From positions 1 to 33,906 of the forward strand of contig JAAUPE010000076.1 of the NCBI GenBank assembly GCA_012034595.1: DNA of 33,906 nt. The letters are read 5' to 3'. The position numbers and the translations under genes are program-made. This document shows positions 17,188-25,484 of this stretch, one piece after another (the stretch's first letter is position 1; each line of letters opens with the position of its first letter). The notes beneath the pieces were generated by a model. The model ran no database searches. It was not told the DNA's origin and saw only the letters and a list, made by a program, of their open reading frames with translations. This DNA is from Calothrix sp. CSU_2_0. GTDB lineage: Bacteria; Cyanobacteriota; Cyanobacteriia; Cyanobacteriales; Nostocaceae.

Positions 17188-17298
17188 AATTGGGCAATGG
17201 GGATTGGGGATTGGGCATTAAGGATTGGGTATTGATTAATAGTTTTTGACTCATAACTCCTAATTTCTAACTCCTAATTCCTAACTCCAATCCCCAAT
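17188..17298. repeat. GGGGATT and CTAACTC tandem repeats before mdh
   Basis: The first part (17188-17236) is built of GGGGATT/GGGCATT heptamers. The second (17252-17298) holds CCTAATT-CTAACT repeats ending in ATCCCCAAT, the complement of the first motif, so the two halves can pair. They fill the ndhO-mdh gap. Confidence 0.8.
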
Positions 17299-17332
17299 GT
17301 CTTTTAACAAAAAATGTAGGAGGAATTCTATC

Positions 17333-18307
17333 ATGTCTTATTCCCCTTCCTTACCAATTTGCAATTTATCTCGTGTTACTGTCATTGGTGCTGGTAGAGT
17401 TGGCAGTACCCTTGCCCAACGCATCGCGGAAAAAAACCTTGCAGATGTGGTATTACTCGATATCGTACCCGGAATGCCACAAGGATTAGCGCTGGATTTG
17501 ATCGAAGCACGGGGAATCGAAATGCACGATCGCAAGATTGTGGGTACAAATAATTATGTCGATACATCTGGTTCAGAAATTGTCGTCATTACAGCAGGTT
17601 TTCCCCGCAAACCGGGAATGAGTCGCGATGATTTGCTGTTGACGAATGCCAAGATTGTTGTCGAAGCTGCGAAAAATGCGATTCAATATTCCCCAGAAGC
17701 AATTTTTATTATTGTCACCAACCCATTGGATGTAATGACATATCTGGCTTGGCAAGCAACTGGTTTACCCAGAGATAGAATTATGGGTATGGCTGGGGTA
17801 TTGGATTCTGCGCGGTTTGAAACCTTTATTGCTTTGGAATTGGGGGTTGCACCAAAAGACGTGAAAGCGATGGTAATGGGCAGTCATGGCGATTTGATGG
17901 TACCTTTGCCGCGTTATTCCACAGTTAATGGTGTACCAATCACCGAGTTATTGGATGCAGAAACAATAGAAAGATTGGTACAACGCACTCGCAACGGTGG
18001 TGCAGAGATTGTGGAGTTAATGCAAATTGGAGGAGCATTTTTTGCTCCAGCTTCGGCAGCTTGCGTGATGGTGGAATCAATTTTGCACAATCAGTCACGG
18101 ATGTTACCAGCAGCAGCTTTAATGCAGGGTGAATATGGTTTAAATGATGTGTTTATTGGGGTTCCCTGTCGTCTTGGTTGCGGTGGAATTGAGAAGATTG
18201 TTGAGTTGAATTTAACTGGTGCGGAATTGGAAGAGTTATATCTTTCTGCTGCTAATGTGCGTACAAATACTAGTAGAGCGCAAGAAATTTTAATGGCAGG
18301 TGTTTAA
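17333..18307 (+). CDS. mdh: malate dehydrogenase (LDH-like type)
   Basis: A 324-residue NAD-dependent malate/oxaloacetate dehydrogenase. The Rossmann motif GAGRVG is at 19-24 and the cofactor aspartate in VVLLDIVPG favours NAD. The substrate-binding arginine region is AGFPRKPGMSRDDLL, with Arg rather than Gln at the specificity site (malate, not lactate). A second substrate arginine is in GVLDSARF and the catalytic histidine in MGSHGDLMVPL. I choose the ATG at 17333 because AGGAGG lies at 17318-17323; an upstream ATG at 17297 in the same frame lies within the tandem repeat and lacks a binding site. A stem-loop downstream separates it from the convergent HopA1 gene. Confidence 0.95.
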   Translation: MSYSPSLPICNLSRVTVIGAGRVGSTLAQRIAEKNLADVVLLDIVPGMPQGLALDLIEARGIEMHDRKIVGTNNYVDTSGSEIVVITAGFPRKPGMSRDDLLLTNAKIVVEAAKNAIQYSPEAIFIIVTNPLDVMTYLAWQATGLPRDRIMGMAGVLDSARFETFIALELGVAPKDVKAMVMGSHGDLMVPLPRYSTVNGVPITELLDAETIERLVQRTRNGGAEIVELMQIGGAFFAPASAACVMVESILHNQSRMLPAAALMQGEYGLNDVFIGVPCRLGCGGIEKIVELNLTGAELEELYLSAANVRTNTSRAQEILMAGV

Positions 18308-18381
18308 TAAATAAGCAACCAGGCAGAATTAATTAGACATGTCATATACCAAGTTGAAAAAACAACGCGACAGATGGGTTT

Positions 18382-18414
18382 GTTAGGGTAAAGCACAATA
18401 CACTTTACCCTAAC
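18382..18414. terminator. 12-bp stem-loop between convergent genes
   Basis: GTTAGGGTAAAG (18382-18393) and CTTTACCCTAAC (18403-18414) are perfectly complementary with a 9-nt loop. There is no long T tract, so it may act as a weak bidirectional terminator or be a repeat. It lies between mdh (plus) and the HopA1-family gene (minus). Confidence 0.6.
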
Positions 18415-18470
18415 TTCTCTAAAAGATTGGGGATATAAATAAAAGAAAATTTTCGCGAAACTAACTAAAC

Positions 18471-19562
18471 TTAACTAACAGACATATAAATATCTTCGGA
18501 ATTAGGGTTTAAATAAGGACGTTGCAAATCAATACCAAAGCGAATAAAGTATTCTTGAATTGCTTCCATTCTTTCCTCAACCGAATTTCCATATTTCTGC
18601 CAACTTTCAGCTAAAGCATTCGCGACTATTTGACAGCGATTCATGCCAAAACTTTCTTGCTGTACAAACTTTTGCTTTGGTTCTTCTGCTAAACCTAATC
18701 CAGGTGCTAATACTTTTGTAAATAGCGGTGTTTCGCTGGCAAAATGAGATTGATGCGAAAAATAAATGGTTTGCAAAACTTGACGAATAGTTGAATAATC
18801 CTGCTTTTCAAAAGATAGTACACAGGAATCATAACGTCCAAAAGCATCAGGATGGCAAAGAACTTGAAAACTAAAGGGAATTTCCACTGCATTCAACTCT
18901 AAAGTCAGCGCATCCATCAAGACGATCGCACCTTCTTTACTGAGATTAAAGTAAATTTTCCCTAATTTCAACTCTGGATCGAGATTTTGTCTCTCTTGCC
19001 CCGCATTACTAACCGCAATGTAAAACCCATTCTGCAAGCGGTTTTTAGGTAACTTTATCGCAATGCGATCGCCTCTTTTGGCAATTGGAGCATCGGGAAC
19101 AAGGTGCTTATCGCTCTCAGCATACATTGTTAAACCACCCTTGACCACCGCAAGACTCCCATCCGGTTCCCTTCGCAATACTTCCCAATCACCATCAAAA
19201 TAACCCGTACCACAATTGCGATCGTGCAATTCTGTATAAAACTCTTTGTCTATACCTAAGATTGAATTATTCTCCAAATTGTGGTGTAACGTGTAAATTC
19301 TTGATACACGTAGCGGAGACTTTGTCAAATTATTTCGGAGTGATGCGTTGAAATAAATACCATAAATAAAATTTCGTAATAATAAAGCGCGATATTTTTG
19401 CTGTAAATGTGGAGGATTACGCTCAAATCGTGCCACAACATCAGCAGGTAAAGCAAAAGGTTGATAATGAGGATGACGAATACAAAAATTTTCCTGAATC
19501 TGAATATCGCTAGCAATATTTTGCAGCGTCTCCATTAGCTTGTCGGCAGTTTCTAGCATCAT
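18471..19562 (-). CDS. HopA1-family protein (putative RiPP lyase/dehydration component)
   Basis: A 363-residue soluble protein that I recognise as the cyanobacterial version of the T3SS effector HopA1 family. Recognisable blocks are FCIRHPHYQPFALPADVV (about 27-44), LRNFIYGIYFN (about 62-72), GYFDGDWEVLRREPDGSLAVVKGGL (about 119-143), RIAIKLPKNRLQNGFYIAVS (about 166-185) and APGLGLAEEP...ESFGMNRCQIVANAL near the C-terminus. HopA1-like proteins in lexapeptide-type class V lanthipeptide and thioamitide clusters work with an APH-like kinase, apparently eliminating phosphate to form dehydroamino acids. The APH-like gene directly upstream (104 nt, same strand) supports such a role, but this is inference. 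The start is one of two tandem ATGs (19562 or 19559). There is no signal peptide. Confidence 0.82.
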   Translation of the reverse strand: MMLETADKLMETLQNIASDIQIQENFCIRHPHYQPFALPADVVARFERNPPHLQQKYRALLLRNFIYGIYFNASLRNNLTKSPLRVSRIYTLHHNLENNSILGIDKEFYTELHDRNCGTGYFDGDWEVLRREPDGSLAVVKGGLTMYAESDKHLVPDAPIAKRGDRIAIKLPKNRLQNGFYIAVSNAGQERQNLDPELKLGKIYFNLSKEGAIVLMDALTLELNAVEIPFSFQVLCHPDAFGRYDSCVLSFEKQDYSTIRQVLQTIYFSHQSHFASETPLFTKVLAPGLGLAEEPKQKFVQQESFGMNRCQIVANALAESWQKYGNSVEERMEAIQEYFIRFGIDLQRPYLNPNSEDIYMSVS

Positions 19563-19572
19563 GACAACACAA

Positions 19573-19656
19573 ATAGGGAATAGGGGATTGGGAATTGGGG
19601 ATTGGGCATAATTCCTAGCTGATTATTTTTCTTATTACCTATTGCCCAATCCCCAA
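19573..19656. repeat. heptamer repeat with 12-bp inverted arms between kinase and HopA1 genes
   Basis: GGGGATTGGGCA (19597-19608) is perfectly complementary to TGCCCAATCCCC (19643-19654), 34 nt apart. Further AGGGGATTGGGAATT copies precede it. In an mRNA covering both genes this would form a hairpin just after the kinase stop and could reduce downstream expression. Confidence 0.75.
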
Positions 19657-19666
19657 AAAGAAAAAT

Positions 19667-20914
19667 TCAACATCCACGCAAACGAGGCTTTTCGTAATAA
19701 ATTCGCAGTAAATTTTGCTCGCGTTCGGTTTTGGGAATTTTGTGAAACTGTTGCATTGGTTCGATAATTTGGGTTTCGGGTACACCAAACACTGTTTCTA
19801 CCGATTGCTGCGGCATAGTTACTAGTGTTTTGGCGACTTGCAACATTTGCATTCCCCCATTATCAAAGTGCTGGCTACACTTGAGGTTTTGTTCGAGTTG
19901 GTTAATCAGCGCTAAACCCGCAAACTGAACTACCCGCAAAATAAAGTCTTGACGGTATTGCAAAATCATTGGGAACGCACTCAAATAAGCACGAGTCAAT
20001 GCCAAAATCGTAGGCTGAATCGTCTCCACTGGAATTACTGCAAAACGCAGCGATTCTTCCAATTCCAGGGTTGAATCCACAACCAAGCTTTCCAGCCAAA
20101 TTCGCAAATAATCGGCTATCAAACTACCCAAATCAAATGCAGGTTCTCCCCAGGAAGCTGTTTCCCAGTCGATTAACCGAATTAAACAATTATCTAGATT
20201 TTGCCAACGCGAATGTACGAGAATATTCTCTAATTTCAAGTCATTGTGAGTCAAACAACAGGGATTCCAGTCATACGCTAAATCCGCGATCGCACTTTCC
20301 AAACTCTCATAGCGTTGATGGACAACATAAAACTCTAACGCTTCTGTGGGAATACTACCAAAAATTTCTGGCGAAACAGCACCAATACCCTGCGCTGGAT
20401 TAAAAAACTGGTAACGAATCACTCCCTGGGGAGCAGTCGCCATAAAATTACGATACTCCCTATGGTTGTAGGTTGTGCGATGCAACGCAGCCAAACCACT
20501 CCCGATTGCTGTGGCTATTGCTTCCGGGAAAATACCGCTATTCCCATAAAAACCTCTTAATTCCTCGTAGTCACTGAGGTAATTACGAACCAAAATCGAA
20601 TTTGCCTCATCGAAATGCACCACCGATGATGACATGGCAGAAATATTTCCCAACACTGGAAACTTTTGCACCAACTGATGCAACAACCATTCATTAAAGA
20701 ATTCATGGGGTATCCCATCAACCCCACCATCAATCCCAAGACAGCGCTCCTGTTTAACCAGCAGCTTGCGATTTCCAGTCAGAGTCACCAGAAGATTAAG
20801 ATTCTTACTACTCTGAGGTAATTCAGAATCTGCCGACGCGCCATCTTCAGAGCTACACAGTTCTGCTTCTTGCAGGTACTGGATAACATTATGCGAAGAC
20901 AGTGAAAAAACCAT
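19667..20914 (-). CDS. APH-fold kinase (phosphotransferase family), partner of HopA1-family protein
   Basis: A 415-residue soluble protein with the aminoglycoside-phosphotransferase/choline-kinase fold. The N-lobe has RKLLVKQER with K54 as likely ATP lysine and an ISAMSSSVVHFDEANSILVRNYL segment. GSGLAALHRTTYNH precedes the catalytic loop LTHNDLKLENIL (H223, D225, N230), followed by the metal site LIDWETASWGEPAFDLGSL (D249). All kinase residues are intact, so it is probably active. In lexapeptide-type class V lanthipeptide and thioamitide pathways a kinase of this type phosphorylates Ser/Thr of a precursor before elimination by a HopA1-like partner, and the same pair occurs here. The substrate is unknown; small-molecule phosphorylation is the alternative. 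The start ATG at 20912-20914 has AGGAAA upstream. Confidence 0.85.
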   Translation of the reverse strand: MVFSLSSHNVIQYLQEAELCSSEDGASADSELPQSSKNLNLLVTLTGNRKLLVKQERCLGIDGGVDGIPHEFFNEWLLHQLVQKFPVLGNISAMSSSVVHFDEANSILVRNYLSDYEELRGFYGNSGIFPEAIATAIGSGLAALHRTTYNHREYRNFMATAPQGVIRYQFFNPAQGIGAVSPEIFGSIPTEALEFYVVHQRYESLESAIADLAYDWNPCCLTHNDLKLENILVHSRWQNLDNCLIRLIDWETASWGEPAFDLGSLIADYLRIWLESLVVDSTLELEESLRFAVIPVETIQPTILALTRAYLSAFPMILQYRQDFILRVVQFAGLALINQLEQNLKCSQHFDNGGMQMLQVAKTLVTMPQQSVETVFGVPETQIIEPMQQFHKIPKTEREQNLLRIYYEKPRLRGC

Positions 20915-21703
20915 GTATTATTTCCTAGCTCGTATGCTTTTTAAACTGCTCTCTCGGTAAAGGTTCGGATTCCGTATTTTTAAGTAGATAGCCACCGCAC
21001 ACAAATATTACTCACAATCCCTACTATCTAGTAATATCCGATTTATGCAATAAAAACTTGCCAAAATGGCAATCTATACCTTCACCTTCTCTTTAAGTTA
21101 CATTTATCTAAACCTTTAAATCTTTAAATATCTTAGGGTATTTGCGTAGATATTTATGCTGATTTACAGTTTAGAACTGTTCCTCTCCCCAATTTCCCCA
21201 TTAACTAGTTATCACAACCTCATTTCTCAACTTATTCATTAATTTTAGCTAACACATACAAAGTACATAAATATTCCATTCAATTCCGGACAAGTACGAT
21301 GTTTTTATGCACTTAGTTTATTGATAGATAAAAATGGCTCTAAAACAGTTATTGCAAGCTTTCCTGATATTTGTAAATAGTAAAATTACTATACTTTTTA
21401 TGCCTAATTCTAATCGCAATTAAACTTAATAATAATTTTCTGTAACTTTTGCAACATTTTTTAGGTGATGACAGAAAAATAATTATATCGATAATTTCTG
21501 ACTAAATTTCGCCAAATATATCTCTAATTATTGTGAATAAATATCAACTAATTAATGCGCTATTAATATAGCTTGATAGTAACCAGCTCATTAATTAATA
21601 AGCATTTTTCAAAACAAAAAGCCGAGAAAATCAAACTATTTAACACCACTGACAATCACAATAAAAAACCTGACGGTTTTAAGGTAGGTAGTTTTTTTAT
21701 TAC

Positions 21704-21844
21704 TTATAGAGAGAATATTGCATACGCGATACCTACAGCAAGCTCTGCTAACACACTTTCGGTCATTTGTATCAAATACGCTCTTTTGTATAGTAAATTT
21801 ATACTATTAGTTATTTGAATATAATAAAACAGGCAATGTACCAT
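21704..21844 (-). other. 46-codon ORF upstream of the kinase gene, doubtful
   Basis: An ATG-started frame on the same strand as the kinase and HopA1 genes, ending VLAELAVGIAYAIFSL; an internal ATG would give a 20-residue peptide starting MTESVLAELAV. It lies 790 nt upstream of the kinase and has no clear ribosome-binding site. It has few Ser/Thr and no Cys in the tail, so it is a poor RiPP precursor and may be repeat-derived. Confidence 0.15.
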
Positions 21845-21989
21845 TAGTGGGGGTACAGGCTTGGAGGGGAATGGTGTGGGGACAAATAGAGCAGGATGGG
21901 TTTGTAATTTGCTGATTGGTGGAAAATTTTTACCCCAGCTTCAAGTTTTTGTGGCTTTAGATTTGGGGATGTTAGGAAAGCAAAAATAA

Positions 21990-22011
21990 TACCAATGCGA
22001 TCGCATTGGTA
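21990..22011. repeat. 22-bp perfect palindrome centred on HIP1
   Basis: The half-site TACCAATGCGA is followed by its exact reverse complement, with the HIP1 octamer GCGATCGC in the middle. It lies 100 bp downstream of the ycf37 stop. Confidence 0.9.
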
Positions 22012-22111
22012 CTGGTGTCGTGTCCGACTGCAAAAATTGTGGTAAACGGAATCATCAGTTTATTTTTTAGCCCCAGCTTCAATAAAAAGTCGGGGATATG
22101 AGTAAAATCTT

Positions 22112-22636
22112 TTAAGCTGATACTAACCGACGCAAGGATTCTGCACGACGTTTCGCAGTTAAGTTATTGGGTTCGCGCTTCAGTGCTTCCTCGTACATTT
22201 CTAATGCTTGCGATGTTAATTTTTTCCGCTCGTAAGCATGGGCTAGGTTATTGTAAGCAACAACATAGTCGGGTTTAGATTTGAGTGCTTCTTTGTATTG
22301 ACGAATTGCTAAGTCTAACTGGTCTTGACTGAAGTATACAAAACCTAGACCATTGTGAATGTAAGCAATATTTTCCTCTCCTTCTTCCCCAGCTGCTTTG
22401 AGTGCTTTTTGAAACAGACTAATGGCTTGGGAATAAAGTTTTTTCTCCGAGTAAATACTTGCTAGTTCGTAGTATTCCTGAGTTGTACCCGCTTCCTTGG
22501 AAAGTTTATTCCGCAATCGAGAAAAAGAGTTTTCCATCCGACGACTTTTAAACACTTCCTTGAAGACGTTCACAACTACAAACACGAGTAGTAGTACTAA
22601 GGCACCAAGGTAAAATCCGACAAATTTATTATCCAT
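22112..22636 (-). CDS. ycf37: Ycf37-like TPR protein, photosystem I assembly
   Basis: A 174-residue thylakoid-type membrane protein with one N-terminal helix (VGFYLGALVLLLVFVVVNVF, about 6-25) and about three tetratricopeptide repeats (about 53-86, 88-124 and 125-158, e.g. AYIHNGLGFVYFSQDQLDLAI and AYNNLAHAYERKKLTSQALE). The KLSKEAGTTQEYYELASIY segment and the terminal AKRRAESLRRL match what I recall of Ycf37 (Synechocystis slr0171), which helps assemble or stabilise photosystem I. Length is typical (about 173). The start is the ATG at 22634-22636. The solute-binding gene begins to be read about 0.9 kb upstream on the same strand. Confidence 0.88.
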   Translation of the reverse strand: MDNKFVGFYLGALVLLLVFVVVNVFKEVFKSRRMENSFSRLRNKLSKEAGTTQEYYELASIYSEKKLYSQAISLFQKALKAAGEEGEENIAYIHNGLGFVYFSQDQLDLAIRQYKEALKSKPDYVVAYNNLAHAYERKKLTSQALEMYEEALKREPNNLTAKRRAESLRRLVSA

Positions 22637-22722
22637 TGTTTTTAATATTAAACGTCCCTATCTCTATTACAGCAGAATTCAGAATCCAGAATTTAACTTA
22701 AAAAAGTAAAAAGGTTTGAGTT

Positions 22723-23553
22723 TCACCTGATTGCATCCAATAGTCGTGATGGTGGTAAATCCCAATATTTAACCCGTTCCTGCAACCATCCCGTCTCTAA
22801 ATAATTTGCGATCGCACTATCTACTTTTCTCCTTAATTTATCATTTTGCAAGCCTTTGGCTATGACTACGCATAATGGTTCGGTGGAAAGTTTGATATCT
22901 AATAATCTATATTGGGGATTTTGTTTTACCCAACCACTCAATAAGCTACCATCTGCGGCAAAAGCTGCAATTTTATTAGTTTCTAGCAGGTTTTGCGCTT
23001 GTTTGTAGGAATCAACCCCAACTAATTCGGCATTGGGTATAAAATATTTTATTCTCGCTATCGTATCCGAACCGCGTAAAACGCCTATTTGACGTTGTTT
23101 AAAGTCGCTTAACCTTTGAAGTGAGGCATTTTTAGTTACTAATAATGCACTATCTAAATAGTAAGGAATACTGAAATTTACCAATCGGGAACGGGATTCG
23201 GTAGCAGTGAATCGAGCAATGAGAATATCGACTTGATTATCTAAGACTTGGGAAATGCGATCGCGATTTTGGACGGGAATTAATTTAAAGGCTTTGGGTT
23301 TTCCCAGTAAATCTTGAGCGAGTCGTCGAGCAATATCTATTTCTAAACCTTGCAAATTGCCATTGCGATCGCGAAATCCCAGAGGTGGCAGGTTATCTTT
23401 GACAGCAATTTTAATATAACCACGTTGTTGAATCTCGGATAATTCGGCGGCATTCGCTGGGGAAGTAAAAATTGGGGAAAGAGAAAAACTACAAGATAAA
23501 AGGCAAAAGGCAAAAGCCAGGAGAAACTTCCGACACCATCCAAACAAATCCAT
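22723..23553 (-). CDS. periplasmic amino-acid-type solute-binding protein
   Basis: A 276-residue SBP_bac_3-type binding protein. The signal peptide (LLAFAFCLLSCSFSLSPIF, about 11-29) ends at ANA-AELS; an LLSC sequence inside it could alternatively be a lipobox. The mature part begins ELSEIQQRGYIKIAVKDNLPPLGFRD, the usual ligand-binding start, and has GLEIDIARRLAQDLLG, DILIARFTATESRSRLVNFSIPYY and GVLRGSDTIARIKY. It should bind a small polar solute, probably an amino acid or related acid. No ABC permease or ATPase gene is nearby, so it may serve a distant transporter. I choose the ATG at 23553; a TTG at 23571 in frame is less likely. Confidence 0.87.
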   Translation of the reverse strand: MDLFGWCRKFLLAFAFCLLSCSFSLSPIFTSPANAAELSEIQQRGYIKIAVKDNLPPLGFRDRNGNLQGLEIDIARRLAQDLLGKPKAFKLIPVQNRDRISQVLDNQVDILIARFTATESRSRLVNFSIPYYLDSALLVTKNASLQRLSDFKQRQIGVLRGSDTIARIKYFIPNAELVGVDSYKQAQNLLETNKIAAFAADGSLLSGWVKQNPQYRLLDIKLSTEPLCVVIAKGLQNDKLRRKVDSAIANYLETGWLQERVKYWDLPPSRLLDAIR

Positions 23554-23571
23554 ACAAACTGAACTTAGCAA

Positions 23572-23895
23572 TGCCGATTGATTGTAACCCAGTTTGTAAT
23601 TCGGTGCTTGTATAGCCGTGAAGATTTAGTATGACAATTCTCAACACTGGCTATCTCGTAGGTTTATGTACTAATGCAAAATTAAATATATATTTGTCAT
23701 TGCGAATGGAGCGAAGCGGAATGACGCAATCGCAGGGTTTTGGAGATTGCTTCGCTCCATTTCATTTCGCTCGCAATGACATAAATAATTTTGTCTAGGT
23801 ACTTAAACCGTAATCTGACACCGAAGCAAGCTATGCAATTTGATTACGAATTACGAATTGTCTTAATCTTTGCTTTTACCTTTCACCCTTCATCT
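23572..23895. other. gap between binding-protein and rplT genes
   Basis: The main content is the inverted-repeat element at 23695-23781. Apart from that, no open frame or RNA gene is seen. The apparent plus-strand frame at 23791-24039 overlaps rplT and is its shadow. Confidence 0.5.
23695..23781. repeat. REP/MITE-like element (TGTCATTGCGA ... TCGCAATGACA)
   Basis: An 87-bp element with terminal inverted repeats TGTCATTGCGA / TCGCAATGACA and internal self-complementary text (GGAGCGAAGC and GCTTCGCTCC; GCAATC and GATTGC). This matches a very common cyanobacterial dispersed repeat. It lies between the solute-binding-protein gene and rplT. Confidence 0.85.
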
Positions 23896-24249
23896 TTATT
23901 TGACTTGGCTTGCCATTTCGGCGATTTTCGCAAATCCAGCAGGATCGAGAACTGCGATTTGAGCCAACATTTTCCGATTGATTTCGATTTCGGCTTTTTT
24001 GAGATTACCGATAAACTTGCTATAGCTCATCCCATGTAGACGCACAGCAGCATTAATCCGAGTAATCCAGAGACGACGAAAATCGCGCTTTTTCTTTTTG
24101 CGATCGCGGTATGCACTTCGGAGTGCTTTCATTACCTGTTGGTTAGCGGTACGAAATAGGGTTGAATGGGAACCACGAAAACCTTTAGCTAATTTGAGAA
24201 TTTTTTTGCGGCGTTTGCGTGCTACATTACCGCGCTTTACTCTGGTCAT
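23896..24249 (-). CDS. rplT: 50S ribosomal protein L20
   Basis: A 117-residue basic protein of the large ribosomal subunit, needed for early assembly by binding 23S rRNA. The start [26 protein letters not shown] and [30 protein letters not shown] are diagnostic. Length is typical. It lies 70 nt after rpmI on the same strand, the usual rpmI-rplT operon. infC, which often leads this operon in other bacteria, is not adjacent. Start is the ATG at 24247-24249. Confidence 0.98.
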   Translation of the reverse strand: MTRVKRGNVARKRRKKILKLAKGFRGSHSTLFRTANQQVMKALRSAYRDRKKKKRDFRRLWITRINAAVRLHGMSYSKFIGNLKKAEIEINRKMLAQIAVLDPAGFAKIAEMASQVK

Positions 24250-24319
24250 GATTTAGATTCCTGAACAATGATTCCTGAAAATACAAACTTAAAAAAATCA
24301 AACTAAAAAATCAAACAAT

Positions 24320-24517
24320 TTACAAATAAGGAAGCATCAAGCGCACGTTGTCAGCATCGCGATCGTCAACAACTGCCATTTTTGACAGCTTGTTCTTTTT
24401 GCCCCTACTTTTATGTTCGAGCAAGTGATTCTTGAAAGCTTTGCGACGCATGATTTTTCCTGTCCCGGTGACACGGAATCGCTTCGCCGCAGCTTTGCGA
24501 GTTTTGAGCTTAGGCAT
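24320..24517 (-). CDS. rpmI: 50S ribosomal protein L35
   Basis: A 65-residue, strongly basic protein: [37 protein letters not shown] and [13 protein letters not shown]. It is the first gene of the rpmI-rplT pair, so its promoter lies in the 186-bp gap shared with the divergent gene at 24704. The start is the ATG at 24515-24517. Confidence 0.98.
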   Translation of the reverse strand: MPKLKTRKAAAKRFRVTGTGKIMRRKAFKNHLLEHKSRGKKNKLSKMAVVDDRDADNVRLMLPYL

Positions 24518-24703
24518 ATTTTGACATTAATTCGACACAATCTAATATAATACTATGTTTTTTCTCCAGCTATCCAAGTTTTCAACCAAATTAACTCTTC
24601 AGATATTGTTGAGTTGATGGGAACTTGATACCATAAATCTTAAAGAGACAATAATCACCAGAGAAAGCCCAGAAAAAGCCCAAAGCAAGCCCAGAAAAAC
24701 ACT

Positions 24704-25282
24704 ATGGCAAAGCGTAAAAAAAGCAATCTCCAGTGGATTAAAGAAACCCTTGACCTGAAACCAGACCATCATTGGCAAGGTCCAGAAGGCTATAAAATTT
24801 TTGTAGCTGGTCGGGGAGCTGTTCGCTTCAATGTTCCCCAAAAGTGGGTTTTTGAACCCCAAGAAAAATCATTTAAGTTTCGCGACAAGAAACCACCCCA
24901 TGATGATTGTGCTTTAGAGGTATCCTACAATCACTTGCCGCCCAATGACTGGACTTTATTCCCTCTCAAACCAACTTTGAAGAAAATCATGGCAGATGAC
25001 GAGCGGAATGTGATTGAAAGGGGAGAAGTGATTATTGTCAAGCGGCAAACAGCCCGAATTATGTGGATGGAAATTAAATTTATTGATACCCAAGCAGAAC
25101 CAAGGGAGGCTTTTTCGCGAACATGTATTGCTTTGGGGTCGAATATTCAGTGCTTGATTACCTTCGATTATTGGGCAGACCAAGCAGAACAATTAATACC
25201 CGTTTGGGATGAAGTCATGCGATCGCTCACTTTAGGATTATATATCCGCGACCCCAGAACTGGTTTAGCTTTTCCCGATTAG
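24704..25282 (+). CDS. conserved cyanobacterial protein of unknown function
   Basis: A 192-residue soluble protein without signal peptide or membrane helix. The N-terminus is basic (MAKRKKSNLQWIKETLDLKPDHHW). The middle reads like a beta-rich fold (YKIFVAGRGAVRFNVPQKWVFEP, SFKFRDKKPPHDDCALEVSYNHLPP), followed by ARIMWMEIKFIDTQAEPREAFSRTCIA and a C-terminus LIPVWDEVMRSLTLGLYIRDPRTGLAF. The pattern (protein-surface beta domain, PVWDEVMRSL) resembles stress-type proteins with a C-terminal effective-charge motif, but I cannot assign a family. The start is the ATG at 24704. It is divergent from rpmI and ends in a hairpin at 25333. Confidence 0.75.
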   Translation: MAKRKKSNLQWIKETLDLKPDHHWQGPEGYKIFVAGRGAVRFNVPQKWVFEPQEKSFKFRDKKPPHDDCALEVSYNHLPPNDWTLFPLKPTLKKIMADDERNVIERGEVIIVKRQTARIMWMEIKFIDTQAEPREAFSRTCIALGSNIQCLITFDYWADQAEQLIPVWDEVMRSLTLGLYIRDPRTGLAFPD

Positions 25283-25332
25283 AAGAAGACTGAATTAAAT
25301 AAAATACAAATTTGAAATCGTCTAGATTCATG

Positions 25333-25358
25333 TTGGGTGTAGCTATCGCTACACCCAA
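25333..25358. terminator. 11-bp stem-loop after the conserved protein gene
   Basis: TTGGGTGTAGC, loop TATC, then GCTACACCCAA. It lies 50 nt after the stop at 25282 and 127 nt before the binding-lipoprotein start. There is no long T run, so termination is probable rather than certain. Confidence 0.6.
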
Positions 25359-25484
25359 TGTTGTATATTAGTAAATCCTCATTCCTTAGTCATTAAAACT
25401 ATTTTTTTATGTAGGAAAGAATTTCTATAATTTTGGCTGGAATTAGGGGAAACATAAGGGGTAAGTAAACCAAAAATTATCTAT

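Larger units (their letters stand above)
20915..22111. other. AT-rich gap upstream of the kinase gene
   Basis: About 1.2 kb with no convincing gene. It must contain the promoter of the kinase-HopA1 pair. I searched both strands for small peptides with an acidic leader and Ser/Thr/Cys-rich core and found none that is convincing; the best same-strand frame is 21704-21844. A plus-strand TTG-started frame (21573-21818) looks non-coding. The segment 21720-21755 (CATACGCGATACCTACAGC then AAGCTCTGCTAAC) resembles a dispersed cyanobacterial repeat. Confidence 0.5.

Noticed and set aside
21573-21818. 81-codon plus-strand frame with a Ser/Thr-rich tail and one Cys (AIPTASSANTLSVIC), considered as RiPP precursor
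   Set aside because: It starts with TTG without a ribosome-binding site, is on the strand opposite the kinase-HopA1 genes, is AT-rich with no leader features, and the Ser/Thr stretch comes from a repeat-like segment.
23791-24039. 82-codon plus-strand frame overlapping rplT
   Set aside because: It is antisense to the unmistakable L20 gene and shows no independent features.
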